Source: Defluviimonas sp. SAOS-178_SWC (GTDB taxonomy: Bacteria; Pseudomonadota; Alphaproteobacteria; Rhodobacterales; Rhodobacteraceae). From it: a DNA stretch of 64,000 bases. Numbering within the stretch: position 1 is the stretch's first letter; the number at the start of each line of letters is the position of its first letter. Shown in pieces: positions 38,350 through 47,035 of the stretch. The position numbers and the translations under genes are program-made. The stretch lies in assembly GCF_039830135.1 (NCBI RefSeq), contig NZ_CP156081.1:1226001-1290000 (forward strand), given 5' to 3'. The notes beneath the pieces were generated by a model. The model made no database searches. It was not told the origin of the DNA and worked only from the letters and a program-made list of their open reading frames with translations.

Positions 38350-39270
38350 CTAGTCGTCGAGCCCGATCACGGTCGCCGCGTTGGTCGCGACCATCGCGTG
38401 GATCTCTGCGTCCGAATAGCCGAACGAAAGACAGGTCGCGACCCCGCGCCGCATGCCTTCCAGAGGGCTCAGCGTGCCGACCTGCCCGAGATCGGAACAC
38501 AGGATCGTGCGTTCGGCCCCGACAAGATCGACGAAGGCTTTCAACTCTTCATTCGTCCGGGTGCGGAACTTCGAGCCCTCGATGAAGAACGCCAGCGAAT
38601 GCTCCACATAGGCGCCCATGGCGGCGATCTCCCTGGTGTCGTCGAGCGTGGCGCCGACGATGTCCTCGGGATGGGTGAAGATCAGCCGCTCGACGCCGCG
38701 CTTGCGCGCCTCGGCAAAGACCACCTTGGTCTCGGAGACGTGGATATGCCCGCTCGCCAGCGCGATTCCGGTCGCGGCGCAAACGTCAAGGAGGTCGAGC
38801 ACCTCCGGCATGAGCTTGCCGTCCGTGAAGAGCGGCACCCCCCCGGCGGGCCGGATCTTCTGCGTCGAGGCGGGGTGCACCCAGCCGGAGGTCTTTTCCC
38901 ATTGCAGGTGATTCTCGGCGGCGAGCGTCGGCAGCCAGACGATCCGCCCGTCCATCGCCGCCGTGTGTTCGACTGCGTAGGGGTTGATCCCGCCCACGAC
39001 GTTGTTCAGCACGATGCCGGAAAAGACCCTGGTCTTCAGGTCCGGGTAGTGGTCGCGGATCATCCTTGCGCACATGACGCCCGAATAATCATGGTCCTTG
39101 GTGACCATCGCCGCGAAACCGGCACCGGAATAGACCCGTGCGAGGTCGAGATGGTCGATTGCCCGCGGCGCGATGGAGGGGCCGCTATGCACATGCGGGT
39201 CGACGGCGCCCTGCAGGATCGCATCGATTCGGGCCGTCTCCTCCCGCTCGATCGCTTCGACGGATGTCAT
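38350..39270 (-). CDS. Amidohydrolase-like protein (DUF6282 type)
   Basis: 306 residues. DPHVHSGPSIAPR near 24-36 supplies the N-terminal metal-binding HxH motif of the amidohydrolase superfamily; ASGHIHVSETKVV, FTHPEDIVGATLDD and CSDLGQVGTLSPLEG hold further His and Asp residues expected in the barrel. DUF6282 proteins have no proven reaction. GGAGG precedes the ATG at 39270. A GTTC-N9-GAAC motif lies 61 bp upstream, shared with the cupin/TRAP operon. Confidence 0.8.
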   Translation of the reverse strand: MTSVEAIEREETARIDAILQGAVDPHVHSGPSIAPRAIDHLDLARVYSGAGFAAMVTKDHDYSGVMCARMIRDHYPDLKTRVFSGIVLNNVVGGINPYAVEHTAAMDGRIVWLPTLAAENHLQWEKTSGWVHPASTQKIRPAGGVPLFTDGKLMPEVLDLLDVCAATGIALASGHIHVSETKVVFAEARKRGVERLIFTHPEDIVGATLDDTREIAAMGAYVEHSLAFFIEGSKFRTRTNEELKAFVDLVGAERTILCSDLGQVGTLSPLEGMRRGVATCLSFGYSDAEIHAMVATNAATVIGLDD

Positions 39271-39330
39271 GGCGCAACCTCCCGGTTTCCTTGCCCCCTT
39301 GGGCAAGCGCGTTACGTTCTGCGGATCATC

Positions 39331-39347
39331 GTTCCGCTCAGTAGAAC
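39331..39347. promoter_or_regulatory. Candidate IclR operator, hydrolase/aldolase operon
   Basis: GTTCCG-N6-AGAAC; reading the other strand it is GTTCT-N6-CGGAAC. The same 17-bp arrangement is found at 40367-40383 before the cupin/TRAP operon, and the IclR gene lies between. Confidence 0.5.
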
Positions 39348-39493
39348 GGTGTTCTGATTATTTGCCCGCCGCCGCGATGTCAAGCCGAACCGAAGCGGAC
39401 GTGGCACACGGATCGCTGGCGATCAGCGTGTCGGGGGCAAGTTGAGGATGGAGTACGGTAACGGCGGCCAGCGCGGCGCGGCGCTGTTCGGGC

Positions 39494-40273
39494 TCAGGGC
39501 GTGTAGCCGAGATCGGCCGAAACCCGCCCGGCGGCGTCCTGTACGGCGGCGATCTGGTCGGGTCGGGGCGGGGTCCCGATATACTGCGTCAGGCTGACGA
39601 TGGCGATCGTCGCGACCGGCTCGCGGTCGGCGTTGAAGATCGGACAGGCCAGCGCGTTGAGCCCCAGCATCGTCTCGTTCGGCGCCGTGGCCCAGCCGCT
39701 ATTGGCGATCTCGTCGATATGGGCCGCGAGGATCTCGGGGTCGGTGATGGTGAAATCCGTCGCGGCCGGAATGTGTGCCGGGATCAACTCCCTGCGACGC
39801 GTTTCCGACATGGACGCCAGCGCGACCTTGCCCTGCGCCGAGTTGCAGAAGCCCAGAAGCGAGCCGGGTTTGACGCCGACCTCGATCTGCATCTTGCCGG
39901 GCAGCGTGGTCAGGATTCGGATGCCGGTCGCCTCCACCTGGCCGAGGCTGACCGCCTGTCCGGTCAGGTCGCGCAGCAGGCGCATGTGCGGCTGCGCCAC
40001 CGAGGTGAGGTCGGCGGACCCCGAAGCCGCCGTCCCGAGCGCGATCAGCCGCGCCCCGATCCGATACCGCTCGGTCTCTTCGGACTGCGAGATGTAGCCG
40101 AGCGACACGAGGGTCCGAAGGTGGCGATGGATGCGGCTCTTGGTCATGCCGAGAGCGGAGGCCAGTTCGGTCACGCCCATGTCGCCCTTGGCATGGGCCA
40201 GGGTCTCCAGCACGTGCAGCGCAAGCGCCACGCTCTGGATCGGATCGGTCTTGTTCGCGTTGTCGGCGGTCAT
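39494..40273 (-). CDS. IclR-family regulator
   Basis: 259 residues. The winged HTH is at about 12-70 (VLETLAHAKGDMGVTELASA, GMTKSRIHRHLRTL), then the GAF-like effector domain (GQVEATGIRILTTLPG, SAQGKVALASM). Divergent from the cupin/TRAP operon and followed at a distance by the hydrolase/aldolase operon. It probably controls both, since they share an operator-like motif. Confidence 0.9.
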   Translation of the reverse strand: MTADNANKTDPIQSVALALHVLETLAHAKGDMGVTELASALGMTKSRIHRHLRTLVSLGYISQSEETERYRIGARLIALGTAASGSADLTSVAQPHMRLLRDLTGQAVSLGQVEATGIRILTTLPGKMQIEVGVKPGSLLGFCNSAQGKVALASMSETRRRELIPAHIPAATDFTITDPEILAAHIDEIANSGWATAPNETMLGLNALACPIFNADREPVATIAIVSLTQYIGTPPRPDQIAAVQDAAGRVSADLGYTP

Positions 40274-40366
40274 GACGAGTACTTTCCTGATGTTACGGGC
40301 CGGCGCAAGGGGCCGCGCGCGATCGCCGGCGCGACCGGATCGAGATCTGGATCATTGCGCAATTAC

Positions 40367-40383
40367 GTTCCGTTGAAAAGAAC
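40367..40383. promoter_or_regulatory. Candidate IclR operator, cupin/TRAP operon
   Basis: GTTCCG-N6-AGAAC, matching 39331-39347 in both half-sites and in total length. It lies 94 bp from the IclR start and 107 bp from the cupin start, so it can serve both directions. Confidence 0.55.
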
Positions 40384-40410
40384 ATTGTATCGCAGAGCAG
40401 AACATTGTAT
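40379..40410. repeat. 12-bp direct repeat before the cupin gene
   Basis: AGAACATTGTAT occurs at 40379-40390 and again at 40399-40410, a 20-bp step (two helical turns). The first copy overlaps the operator-like palindrome. Probably additional regulator binding sites. Confidence 0.5.
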
Positions 40411-40489
40411 GAAGCCACTGGGAGGAGACCACGGCCGATTCTGGCATCGGGTCTCATGCCCTCGCTGCGATGAACGAGAAAGGCTGGCC

Positions 40490-41392
40490 ATGTACGACAA
40501 ATCCGATCCCCGCGCCTCGCTGGCCGCTGCCGTCTCCGGCAGCGTCCTGTCGCAAACGGGGCTGGTGGCCGAGCCGCAAGCCGCGCGCTTCTACGAAACC
40601 CGGCCGCAGATCGACGACGCGAGCGGGAAAAGCTGGCTGGTGCGCGGACACAACTTCCTCGTCGCCTACGGCCTCGCCGAAGCCGGGGGCATATTCGCCC
40701 GCGACGGTCAGGTTGACGAATACTGCGTGCTGCTTCCCAAGGGCGGCGCCGAGATCGCCTGGAATGGCAAGACGGTCGCCGTGCCGGGCTTCTCCATCGC
40801 CTTCGTGCCCCCCGGCGACAGCACCGTGACCTTGCCCGGTGGCGGGGAGGTCGTGCGGATCTTCTCTACTCAGAATGCCGATCTGGCCGAGGCTTGCAGC
40901 AATGCGCGAGGCTACGACGCGCCGCGCAGCCACATTCCGGCCTTCCAGCCCTGGCCCGAACCGAAGGGCGGCTGGAAGATCCGCGCCTATTCGCTGGACG
41001 TGCCGCAGGAGGCCGGCCGTTTCGGCCGGATCTTCCGCTGCACGACGCTGATGGTGAACGTTCTCGACCCGTTCGAGGGGCCGCGCGATCCGTCGAAGAT
41101 GTCGCCCCATCATCACGATGATTTCGAGCAGGGCTCGCTGGCCCTTTCGGGAGAGTTCACCCACTACCTTCGCTGGACATGGACCAGCGACATGGCCGAC
41201 TGGCGCGAGGACCAGGCGCTGGAGGTGGGTTCGCCCTCGATGCTGGTGATCCCGCCGCCGGTCATCCACACGACGCGCGCGACCGGGCCGGGCAGCAACC
41301 TGCTGGTCGATATCTTCAGCCCCCCGCGCGAGGATTTCTCGGCAAAACCGGGCTGGGTGCTGAACGCCGAAGATTACCCGATGCCCGTCTGA
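40490..41392 (+). CDS. Cupin-domain protein
   Basis: 300 residues with two cupin-like halves: GGIFARDGQVDEYCVLLPKG near 67-86 and MSPHHHDDFEQGSLALSGEF near 203-222, the second with the His-rich metal site. Bicupins of this kind are isomerases, hydrolases or dioxygenases acting on small organic acids. It heads the operon with TRAP dctPQM, so it probably acts on the imported compound. The ATG is at 40490; the GAAAGG upstream is only a fair ribosome site. Confidence 0.78.
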   Translation: MYDKSDPRASLAAAVSGSVLSQTGLVAEPQAARFYETRPQIDDASGKSWLVRGHNFLVAYGLAEAGGIFARDGQVDEYCVLLPKGGAEIAWNGKTVAVPGFSIAFVPPGDSTVTLPGGGEVVRIFSTQNADLAEACSNARGYDAPRSHIPAFQPWPEPKGGWKIRAYSLDVPQEAGRFGRIFRCTTLMVNVLDPFEGPRDPSKMSPHHHDDFEQGSLALSGEFTHYLRWTWTSDMADWREDQALEVGSPSMLVIPPPVIHTTRATGPGSNLLVDIFSPPREDFSAKPGWVLNAEDYPMPV

Positions 41393-41473
41393 GGGTGGGT
41401 TTTGACCCGACAACAGCAATGCCCTGCCGGTCCGGGATCGGCACCTGGCAATCACATCAAGGAGGAGATGCCA

Positions 41474-42472
41474 ATGATCACCAGAAGAACCCTGCTGCAG
41501 TCCAGCGCCGCCTTTGGCGCGGTGCTGGCCATGCCCCATGTCGCGCGCGCCGCGGGCAAGACGCTGCGCATCGCCCATGCGGCGAACGAGGTCCATCCGG
41601 GCCACATCCTCGCCACCAGCTTCGCAGACTCACTGGAAGAGTTGATGCCGGGCGCCTTCAACATCCAGATCTTCCCGAACCGGCAGCTGGGTGACGACAA
41701 GCAGCTTCTGGAAGGCACCGTCGCGGGCACGCTCGACGTGACCGCCGTTTCCGGCGTTCTGATCCCGCTGGTCACGGGCCGCCCGGCGATGAACGCATGG
41801 CAGCTTCCGTTCCTCGTAAAGGACTACGATCATTTCGGCCAGCTTGCGCTCGGCGAGGTGGGCCAGAAGATCCAGGACGACTTGCGCGAAGCCGGTCTGA
41901 TCGGTCTCGCCACCGCCGATACCGGCCAGCGAAACTTCCTGTCGGCCAAGGGCGCGGTCACGACGCTCGAGGATTTCGCCGGGCTCAAGACCCGGATCGT
42001 GCCGGTGCCGCTGCACCAGCAGATCTGGGAAACCGTCGGCACCGCGCCGGTCGGCCTGCCTTATGGCGAGGTTTACGGCGCGCTGGAGACCGGCGTGATC
42101 GACGCGGTCGAGATCAACGTCTCCTCCATGCTGGGCGAGAATCTCTGGGAGGTGGGCAAGCACTTCACCCTGACCGGCCACTACCCCTGGCACATGGCCA
42201 CGATCATGTCGCAGGTCTACTGGGACGGGCTCGGCGACGAGGAGAAGGCCGCGGTCGCCGAGGCCGGCCGCCGCTCGATCACCAAGACGCTCGACTACGC
42301 CAAGACCCAGGATCTCGAAGGCCGCGAGGAACTGAAGGCCAAGGGAGTCGAGATCGTCGAATTGACCGACCTCGGCGCCATGCGCGAGCGGGTGGCGGGC
42401 CTGACTGCGGAATGGGCGACCAAGGATCCGCTGATCGCCGAACTGGTCGCCGCCGCAGGCCAGCCCGCCTGA
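41474..42472 (+). CDS. dctP: TRAP transporter substrate-binding protein (DctP family)
   Basis: 332 residues. A Tat/Sec-like signal peptide with twin Arg (ITRRTLLQSSAAFGAVLAM) is followed by the DctP fold: IAHAANEVHPGH near 33-44, QIFPNRQLGDDKQLLEGT near 66-83 and PVGLPYGEVYGALETGVIDA near 193-212. It binds a carboxylate in the periplasm and hands it to DctQM. The ATG at 41474 follows GGAGGAG. A hairpin separates it from dctQ. Confidence 0.93.
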   Translation: MITRRTLLQSSAAFGAVLAMPHVARAAGKTLRIAHAANEVHPGHILATSFADSLEELMPGAFNIQIFPNRQLGDDKQLLEGTVAGTLDVTAVSGVLIPLVTGRPAMNAWQLPFLVKDYDHFGQLALGEVGQKIQDDLREAGLIGLATADTGQRNFLSAKGAVTTLEDFAGLKTRIVPVPLHQQIWETVGTAPVGLPYGEVYGALETGVIDAVEINVSSMLGENLWEVGKHFTLTGHYPWHMATIMSQVYWDGLGDEEKAAVAEAGRRSITKTLDYAKTQDLEGREELKAKGVEIVELTDLGAMRERVAGLTAEWATKDPLIAELVAAAGQPA

Positions 42473-42481
42473 CGACGAAAT

Positions 42482-42507
42482 CGGGCGGGGCCGACCGGCT
42501 CCGCCCG
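42482..42507. other. Stem-loop between dctP and dctQ
   Basis: CGGGCGGGGCC-GACC-GGCTCCGCCCG pairs over 11 positions with one G-U. It lies 10 bp after the dctP stop. Such hairpins commonly let the binding protein be made in excess over the membrane subunits. Confidence 0.5.
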
Positions 42508-42534
42508 CGACCTATCCACCGACAGGAGAGCGCG

Positions 42535-43107
42535 ATGCCGAACCAGACCGGAGCCCTTGCCCATATCGTCAGCGGCTATCTGCGCGTGATCCGCTTTCTC
42601 GCGGGCGTCTGCATGGCCTTGATCGTGGCGATCATGATCACACAGGTTTTCTATCGCTACGTGCTGGGCGGCAGCCTCATCTGGGCCGAGGAGCTGTGCC
42701 GCTACCTGCTGATCTGGCAGACCTTCCTTGTGCTCGGTCTCGCCTATTCGCGGGGAGAATTCGTGTCGCTGGACTTCCTGCCCGGCGCCCTGTCCCCGCG
42801 CTGGGCCTGGGTGTTGCGCGCCGTGATGGCGGTGCCGATCCTCGCCTTCCTCGTCGTCCTGGCATGGTACGGCTATGATTTCGCCTCGCGCTTCGACCGC
42901 CAGACCATTCCCGCGCTCGACTTCATCTGGACCTCGCTCACCGGGGAGGCATTGGGGCTCTCGATCCGCTGGGTCTATGTCTCGGTCACTGTCGGGCTGT
43001 TGCTGATGGCGCTGCATGTGATCGCCGATCTCGTCGTGACCTTCGGATCCCAGTTCCGCGACAACCTCGCCCCGGCAGATGCCGGCAAATTGGAGGCCGG
43101 CGCCTGA
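42535..43107 (+). CDS. dctQ: TRAP transporter small permease (DctQ)
   Basis: 190 residues with four membrane segments (FLAGVCMALIVAIMITQVFY, then RYVLGGSLIWAEELCRYLL, the DctQ signature). It forms the membrane complex with DctM. Its stop overlaps the dctM ATG (TGATG). The ribosome site ACAGGAGAG precedes the ATG at 42535. Confidence 0.93.
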   Translation: MPNQTGALAHIVSGYLRVIRFLAGVCMALIVAIMITQVFYRYVLGGSLIWAEELCRYLLIWQTFLVLGLAYSRGEFVSLDFLPGALSPRWAWVLRAVMAVPILAFLVVLAWYGYDFASRFDRQTIPALDFIWTSLTGEALGLSIRWVYVSVTVGLLLMALHVIADLVVTFGSQFRDNLAPADAGKLEAGA

Positions 43108-44378
43108 TGGCAAGCTTCTTCATCCTTTTCGCGGGGTTCCTCGCCTCTGGCATCCCGATCGCGCTGGCGCTTGGCATCGCCGGGACCGCCTATCTCTACC
43201 TTTCCGGCAACGGCATGATGATGCTGATGCTGCCACAGCGGATGATCGCGGGGATCGACCAGTTCGTTCTGCTCACGATTCCACTCTTCCTGCTGGCGGG
43301 CGCCCTGATGAATGTCGGCGGCGTGACCGAGCGGATCGTGACCTTCGCCCGCGCGATGGTCGGTCATCGGCGGGGCGGCATGTCCTCGGTCTCGATCCTT
43401 TCATCCGGCTTCTTCGCCGGCATTTCGGGCAGCGCGACCGCCGAGGCTTCTGCGCTGGGCGCGATCCTGATCCCGTCGATGTCCAAACAGGGGATGCCGC
43501 CGGCCTATGCCGCGGCGCTGATCGCGGTCAGTTCGGTGATGGGGCCGATCATTCCGCCCTCGATCACGATGATCATCTACGGCGTGCTCTCCGGCGCCTC
43601 CATCGGGCAGCTCTTTCTCGCCGGCGTCGTTCCCGGCATCGCCATCGCCGTCGGTCTCCTGATCTACGCGACCTGGCGGGCCAAGCGCGACGGCTTTCCG
43701 ATCACCCCGCGGATGAACGGGCGGGAGCGGCTGGCGGCGACCAAGCGAACGCTGCCGGCGCTGATCCTGCCGCTGATCATCCTCGTCGGGATCAAGGCCG
43801 GGATCTTCACCCCGACCGAGGCCGCCGCCGTCGCCGTGGCCTATGCGCTGGTGATCGGCTTCGCCTACCGGGACCTCACCCTGAAGGGCGTCTGGGAGGC
43901 GCTGATCGCCACCGCGCTGGTCTCGGCCTCGATCCTCTTCATCACCTCGATGGCGAGCATCGTCTCCTTCGTCTTCACGCTGGAACAGGTGCCGACGCTG
44001 ATCGCCGACGCGATGCTCTCGCTGACCGAGAACCCGTGGATGATCCTGCTCCTGCTGAACATCTTCCTCCTGATCCTCGGCATGTTCCTCGAACCGATCT
44101 CGATCCTGATCCTGACCATGCCGATCCTGCTGAAGTTCCAGGCGCTGATCGGCATGGACCCGGTGCAGTTCGGAACGGTCGTGGTGCTGAATGTGGTCAT
44201 CGGCATGGCGACGCCGCCCGTCGGGATCCTCCTGTTCATCGCCTCGGCGATCTCGGGCGAGCCGGTGACGCGGGTCATCCGCGAGGCGCTGCCACTGATT
44301 GGGATCTGCCTTCTGGTGTTGGCGCTGATCGCCCTCATCCCGGCCCTGACGCTCTTCATCCCGAGTTTCCTGTTTTGA
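43107..44378 (+). CDS. dctM: TRAP transporter large permease (DctM)
   Basis: 423 residues with about twelve membrane segments. DctM hallmarks are GFFAGISGSATAEASALGA near 104-122, SSVMGPIIPPSITMIIYG near 142-159 and FTPTEAAAVAVAYAL. It provides the ion-driven transport channel of the system. Coupled to dctQ by overlap, and its own stop overlaps a TTG start of the flavodoxin-fold gene. Confidence 0.95.
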   Translation: MASFFILFAGFLASGIPIALALGIAGTAYLYLSGNGMMMLMLPQRMIAGIDQFVLLTIPLFLLAGALMNVGGVTERIVTFARAMVGHRRGGMSSVSILSSGFFAGISGSATAEASALGAILIPSMSKQGMPPAYAAALIAVSSVMGPIIPPSITMIIYGVLSGASIGQLFLAGVVPGIAIAVGLLIYATWRAKRDGFPITPRMNGRERLAATKRTLPALILPLIILVGIKAGIFTPTEAAAVAVAYALVIGFAYRDLTLKGVWEALIATALVSASILFITSMASIVSFVFTLEQVPTLIADAMLSLTENPWMILLLLNIFLLILGMFLEPISILILTMPILLKFQALIGMDPVQFGTVVVLNVVIGMATPPVGILLFIASAISGEPVTRVIREALPLIGICLLVLALIALIPALTLFIPSFLF

Positions 44379-45118
44379 GCGGGCAAGAGACATCCGGCGG
44401 GCGCAACGTGCTGATCGTCGTGGCCCATCCCGAGCCGGGTTCGTTCAACCACGCGCTGGCCGAGGGCGCCGCAGAGGTGCTGCGGCGGGCCGGGCACGAT
44501 GTCGTCATCTCGGACCTCGCACGGCAGGGGTTCCGTGCCGATGCCGGGCCGGCGGATGTTCTGGACCGGGCGGACGCGACCCGGTTCCATCTGCAATCCG
44601 AACAGGCGCACGCGACGCGGCATGGCACCTTCGCTCCGGATATCTTGCGTGAACAGGAACGCGTGGCCTCGGCCGACATCCTGATCCTGCAATTCCCGCT
44701 CTGGTGGGGCGGTCCGCCCGCGCTTCTGAAGGGCTGGATTGACCGGGTGATGAGCTACGGTTTCGCTTATGTGGACGGACGGCGGTTCGAAACGGGCCTG
44801 TTCAAAGGCCGACGGGCGCTGATGAGCGTCACGACAGGTGGCACGCCACAACGGTTTTCGGAAGGCGGCGTCTTCGGTCCGATCGGTCCGATACTGATGC
44901 CGATCCGCCGGCTCGCGCTCGAATATATGGGTTATAAGGTGGCCGAGCCAGTCGTGGCCTATGGCGTGCCGAGAAAGAACGCCGAGGACCGGCAGGCCGA
45001 CCTGGATGCACTGGCGGACGCGGCGTTGTCGCTCGCGAACCTACCTGTGACGCGGTCCGGCGATTGGCAGAACGCGCTTGATGCCGTGCCGGAAGGTGCC
45101 TGGAGCCGGAGAGGCTGA
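44375..45118 (+). CDS. NAD(P)H dehydrogenase (quinone), flavodoxin-like fold
   Basis: 247 residues. The NQO1/MdaB/KefF fold is shown by NVLIVVAHPEPGSFNHALA near 12-30 and LILQFPLWWGGPPALLKGWI near 106-125, the FMN/FAD-binding loop. It reduces quinones by two electrons. The start is uncertain: TTG 44375 overlaps the dctM stop, and GTG 44408 would give a protein 11 residues shorter. It is the last gene of the cupin/TRAP operon. Alternatively it belongs functionally with the quinone-stress genes that converge on it. Confidence 0.82.
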   Translation: MSGQETSGGRNVLIVVAHPEPGSFNHALAEGAAEVLRRAGHDVVISDLARQGFRADAGPADVLDRADATRFHLQSEQAHATRHGTFAPDILREQERVASADILILQFPLWWGGPPALLKGWIDRVMSYGFAYVDGRRFETGLFKGRRALMSVTTGGTPQRFSEGGVFGPIGPILMPIRRLALEYMGYKVAEPVVAYGVPRKNAEDRQADLDALADAALSLANLPVTRSGDWQNALDAVPEGAWSRRG

Positions 45119-45130
45119 GGTCGGTCCTTT

Positions 45131-45159
45131 AAAAGGCGCGTCACCCATGCGCGCCGTTT
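45131..45159. terminator. Bidirectional terminator
   Basis: GGCGCG/CGCGCC around a 9-nt loop with AAAA on the left and GTTT on the right, placed between convergent genes. It can act on both strands, though the T-runs are short. Confidence 0.55.
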
Positions 45160-45184
45160 GCACGATATAGATCGTCGCCCGCTC

Positions 45185-46144
45185 TCAGGACTGCAAGAGA
45201 CGGGCGATGTGATCCGGGCCGACGGGCCGGATGCCCCGTGGGTTCAAGGCCTTGATCGAATAATAGCCCCGCGTGATATGGTCCATGTTCACCGTCTCCC
45301 GCACACCCGGCAGGTTCAGGATACGCTCCATATAGGCAGAGAGACGCGGGTAGTCCGAGATCTGCCGTCGGTTGGTCTTGAACAGGCCGTGATAGGCCGC
45401 ATCGAAGCGGATGACGGTGACGAAGGTGCGGATATCGGTTTCGGTCAGCCTGTCGCCAAAGAGGAAATCGCCGAAAAGCCGGTCCTCCAGCATGTCGAGG
45501 GTCTCGAACACTCCTGTAACTGCCTCGTCATAGGCCTCTTGCGAACCGGCGAAACCGGCCTTGTAGACGCCGTTGTTGAGCTTGTCGTAGATCAGCGGGT
45601 TCAGCGCGTCGATCTCCGGGGCCAGATCCTCGGGATACAGCCGCAATGCGGAGGGCGCCAGATCCTCGAACGCGGTGTCGAACATGCGCAGGATGTCGGC
45701 GCTTTCGTTGTTGACCATCACGCCGCGCCGCGTATCCCACAGCACCGGGACCGTGGCGCGCCCGGAAAAATGCGGGTCGGCGCGGGTGTAGATCTCGTGC
45801 AGGTAGCGGGCATCGAAAAGCGGGTCCGCATCGGTGCCGGGATAGCCGCCGAATTCCCAGCCCTGGCTGGACAAAACCGGGTTGACGACCGTGACGGGGA
45901 TTAACGCGTCCAGCCCCTTGAGCTTGCGGGCGATGAGCGTGCGCGACGCCCACGGACAGATCAGCGCCACATAAAGCCGGTAACGCCCGGCTTCGGCCTT
46001 GAAGCCGCCCCCGCCCGTCGGCCCGGCGCTGCCGTCGGCGGTGATCCAGTTCCGGAAGCTCGACACCTGCCGGACGAACCGGCCCCTTTCATCGGCCTTC
46101 TGTACCGGCTGCCAGTCCGCGACCCATTTCCCTTCAACAAGCAT
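45185..46144 (-). CDS. yqjG: Glutathionyl-hydroquinone reductase (Xi-class GST)
   Basis: 319 residues, the length of Xi-class enzymes. The catalytic cysteine is in ALICPWASRTLIARKLKG near 60-77 (CPWA motif), and NNESADILRMFDTAFE near 144-159 is typical. It reduces glutathionyl-hydroquinones with glutathione. Last gene of a four-gene operon with the dioxygenase, DoxX and reductase genes, consistent with handling quinone or aromatic damage. Confidence 0.93.
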   Translation of the reverse strand: MLVEGKWVADWQPVQKADERGRFVRQVSSFRNWITADGSAGPTGGGGFKAEAGRYRLYVALICPWASRTLIARKLKGLDALIPVTVVNPVLSSQGWEFGGYPGTDADPLFDARYLHEIYTRADPHFSGRATVPVLWDTRRGVMVNNESADILRMFDTAFEDLAPSALRLYPEDLAPEIDALNPLIYDKLNNGVYKAGFAGSQEAYDEAVTGVFETLDMLEDRLFGDFLFGDRLTETDIRTFVTVIRFDAAYHGLFKTNRRQISDYPRLSAYMERILNLPGVRETVNMDHITRGYYSIKALNPRGIRPVGPDHIARLLQS

Positions 46145-46155
46145 CGAACTGGTCC

Positions 46156-46989
46156 TTACCGGGCGTGGAACACGAAAGAGCGCATCGAGATCGACGCAAG
46201 GTCGATGGTGTCGGTCATGTAGGTCAGGTCGTCGCCGGCATCGGACGCGCCCGCGATGGTGAGGGCCGGCATGTAGTGATCGACCGACGGATGCGCCATG
46301 CGGAGGAGGTTGCCCAACCCCTCGCGGTCCGCGAGCGCGGCGAAGTCGCGGTCTGTCAGCTTGTCGGCAAACAGCCGGTCGAACTCCAGCGCGAAATCAT
46401 GCGGTTTGCTGTTCTGGCCCCATTGGACCGCGCGAAGATTGTGCACGACGTTGCCCGAACCAAGGATGAGGACGCCGCGATCGCGGAGCGCCGAAAGCGC
46501 CCTGCCGATCTCAAGCTGGTAGTCGAGTCCGCGGGTCATGTCGATCGAGACCTGGAAGACCGGCACGTCGGCTCCGGGATAAAGAAACTTCAGGACGGTC
46601 CATGCCCCATGATCGAGACCCCAGGTATCGTCCTCCTCCGCATGGTGGCTGGCCAGCAGGGTGACCACCTCGCGCGCGAGGTCAGGATCGCCCGGGGCAG
46701 GGTAGCTCTCCTTGTAGAGCGCTTCGGGGAATCCGTAGAAGTCGTGGATCGTCCGCGGCATGGCCGAGACGTCGACGAGCGTGGTGCCCTTCGTCATCCA
46801 ATGGGCGGAGACGACGAGGATCGCGCTCGGACGCGGCAGGGTGCGGCCAAGCTCGGACCAGGAGCGGCTATATTCGGTGTCCTCGATGGCGTTCATCGGG
46901 CTGCCGTGGCCGAGGAAAACGAGCGGCATCCGTTCGCTGGGCGCGAGCCTGTCGCGGAGCGAGGCGAGGGCTTGGGGCGTACTCATCAT
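46156..46989 (-). CDS. ygiD: 4,5-DOPA extradiol dioxygenase family protein
   Basis: 277 residues of the LigB/class III extradiol family. FLGHGSPMNAIED near 23-35, ILVVSAHWMTKG near 56-67 and GLDHGAWTVLKFLYPGADVP near 121-140 supply the histidines of the metal site. Members open catechol rings or act on related aldehydes. The start is the first of two adjacent ATGs (46989, 46986), with AAGGAG upstream. Third gene of the quinone-stress operon. Confidence 0.9.
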   Translation of the reverse strand: MMSTPQALASLRDRLAPSERMPLVFLGHGSPMNAIEDTEYSRSWSELGRTLPRPSAILVVSAHWMTKGTTLVDVSAMPRTIHDFYGFPEALYKESYPAPGDPDLAREVVTLLASHHAEEDDTWGLDHGAWTVLKFLYPGADVPVFQVSIDMTRGLDYQLEIGRALSALRDRGVLILGSGNVVHNLRAVQWGQNSKPHDFALEFDRLFADKLTDRDFAALADREGLGNLLRMAHPSVDHYMPALTIAGASDAGDDLTYMTDTIDLASISMRSFVFHAR

Positions 46990-47035
46990 GTGTCTCCTTC
47001 GGGTTGACGGGCCGCCTTCCGGCGGCCCGCATGGA

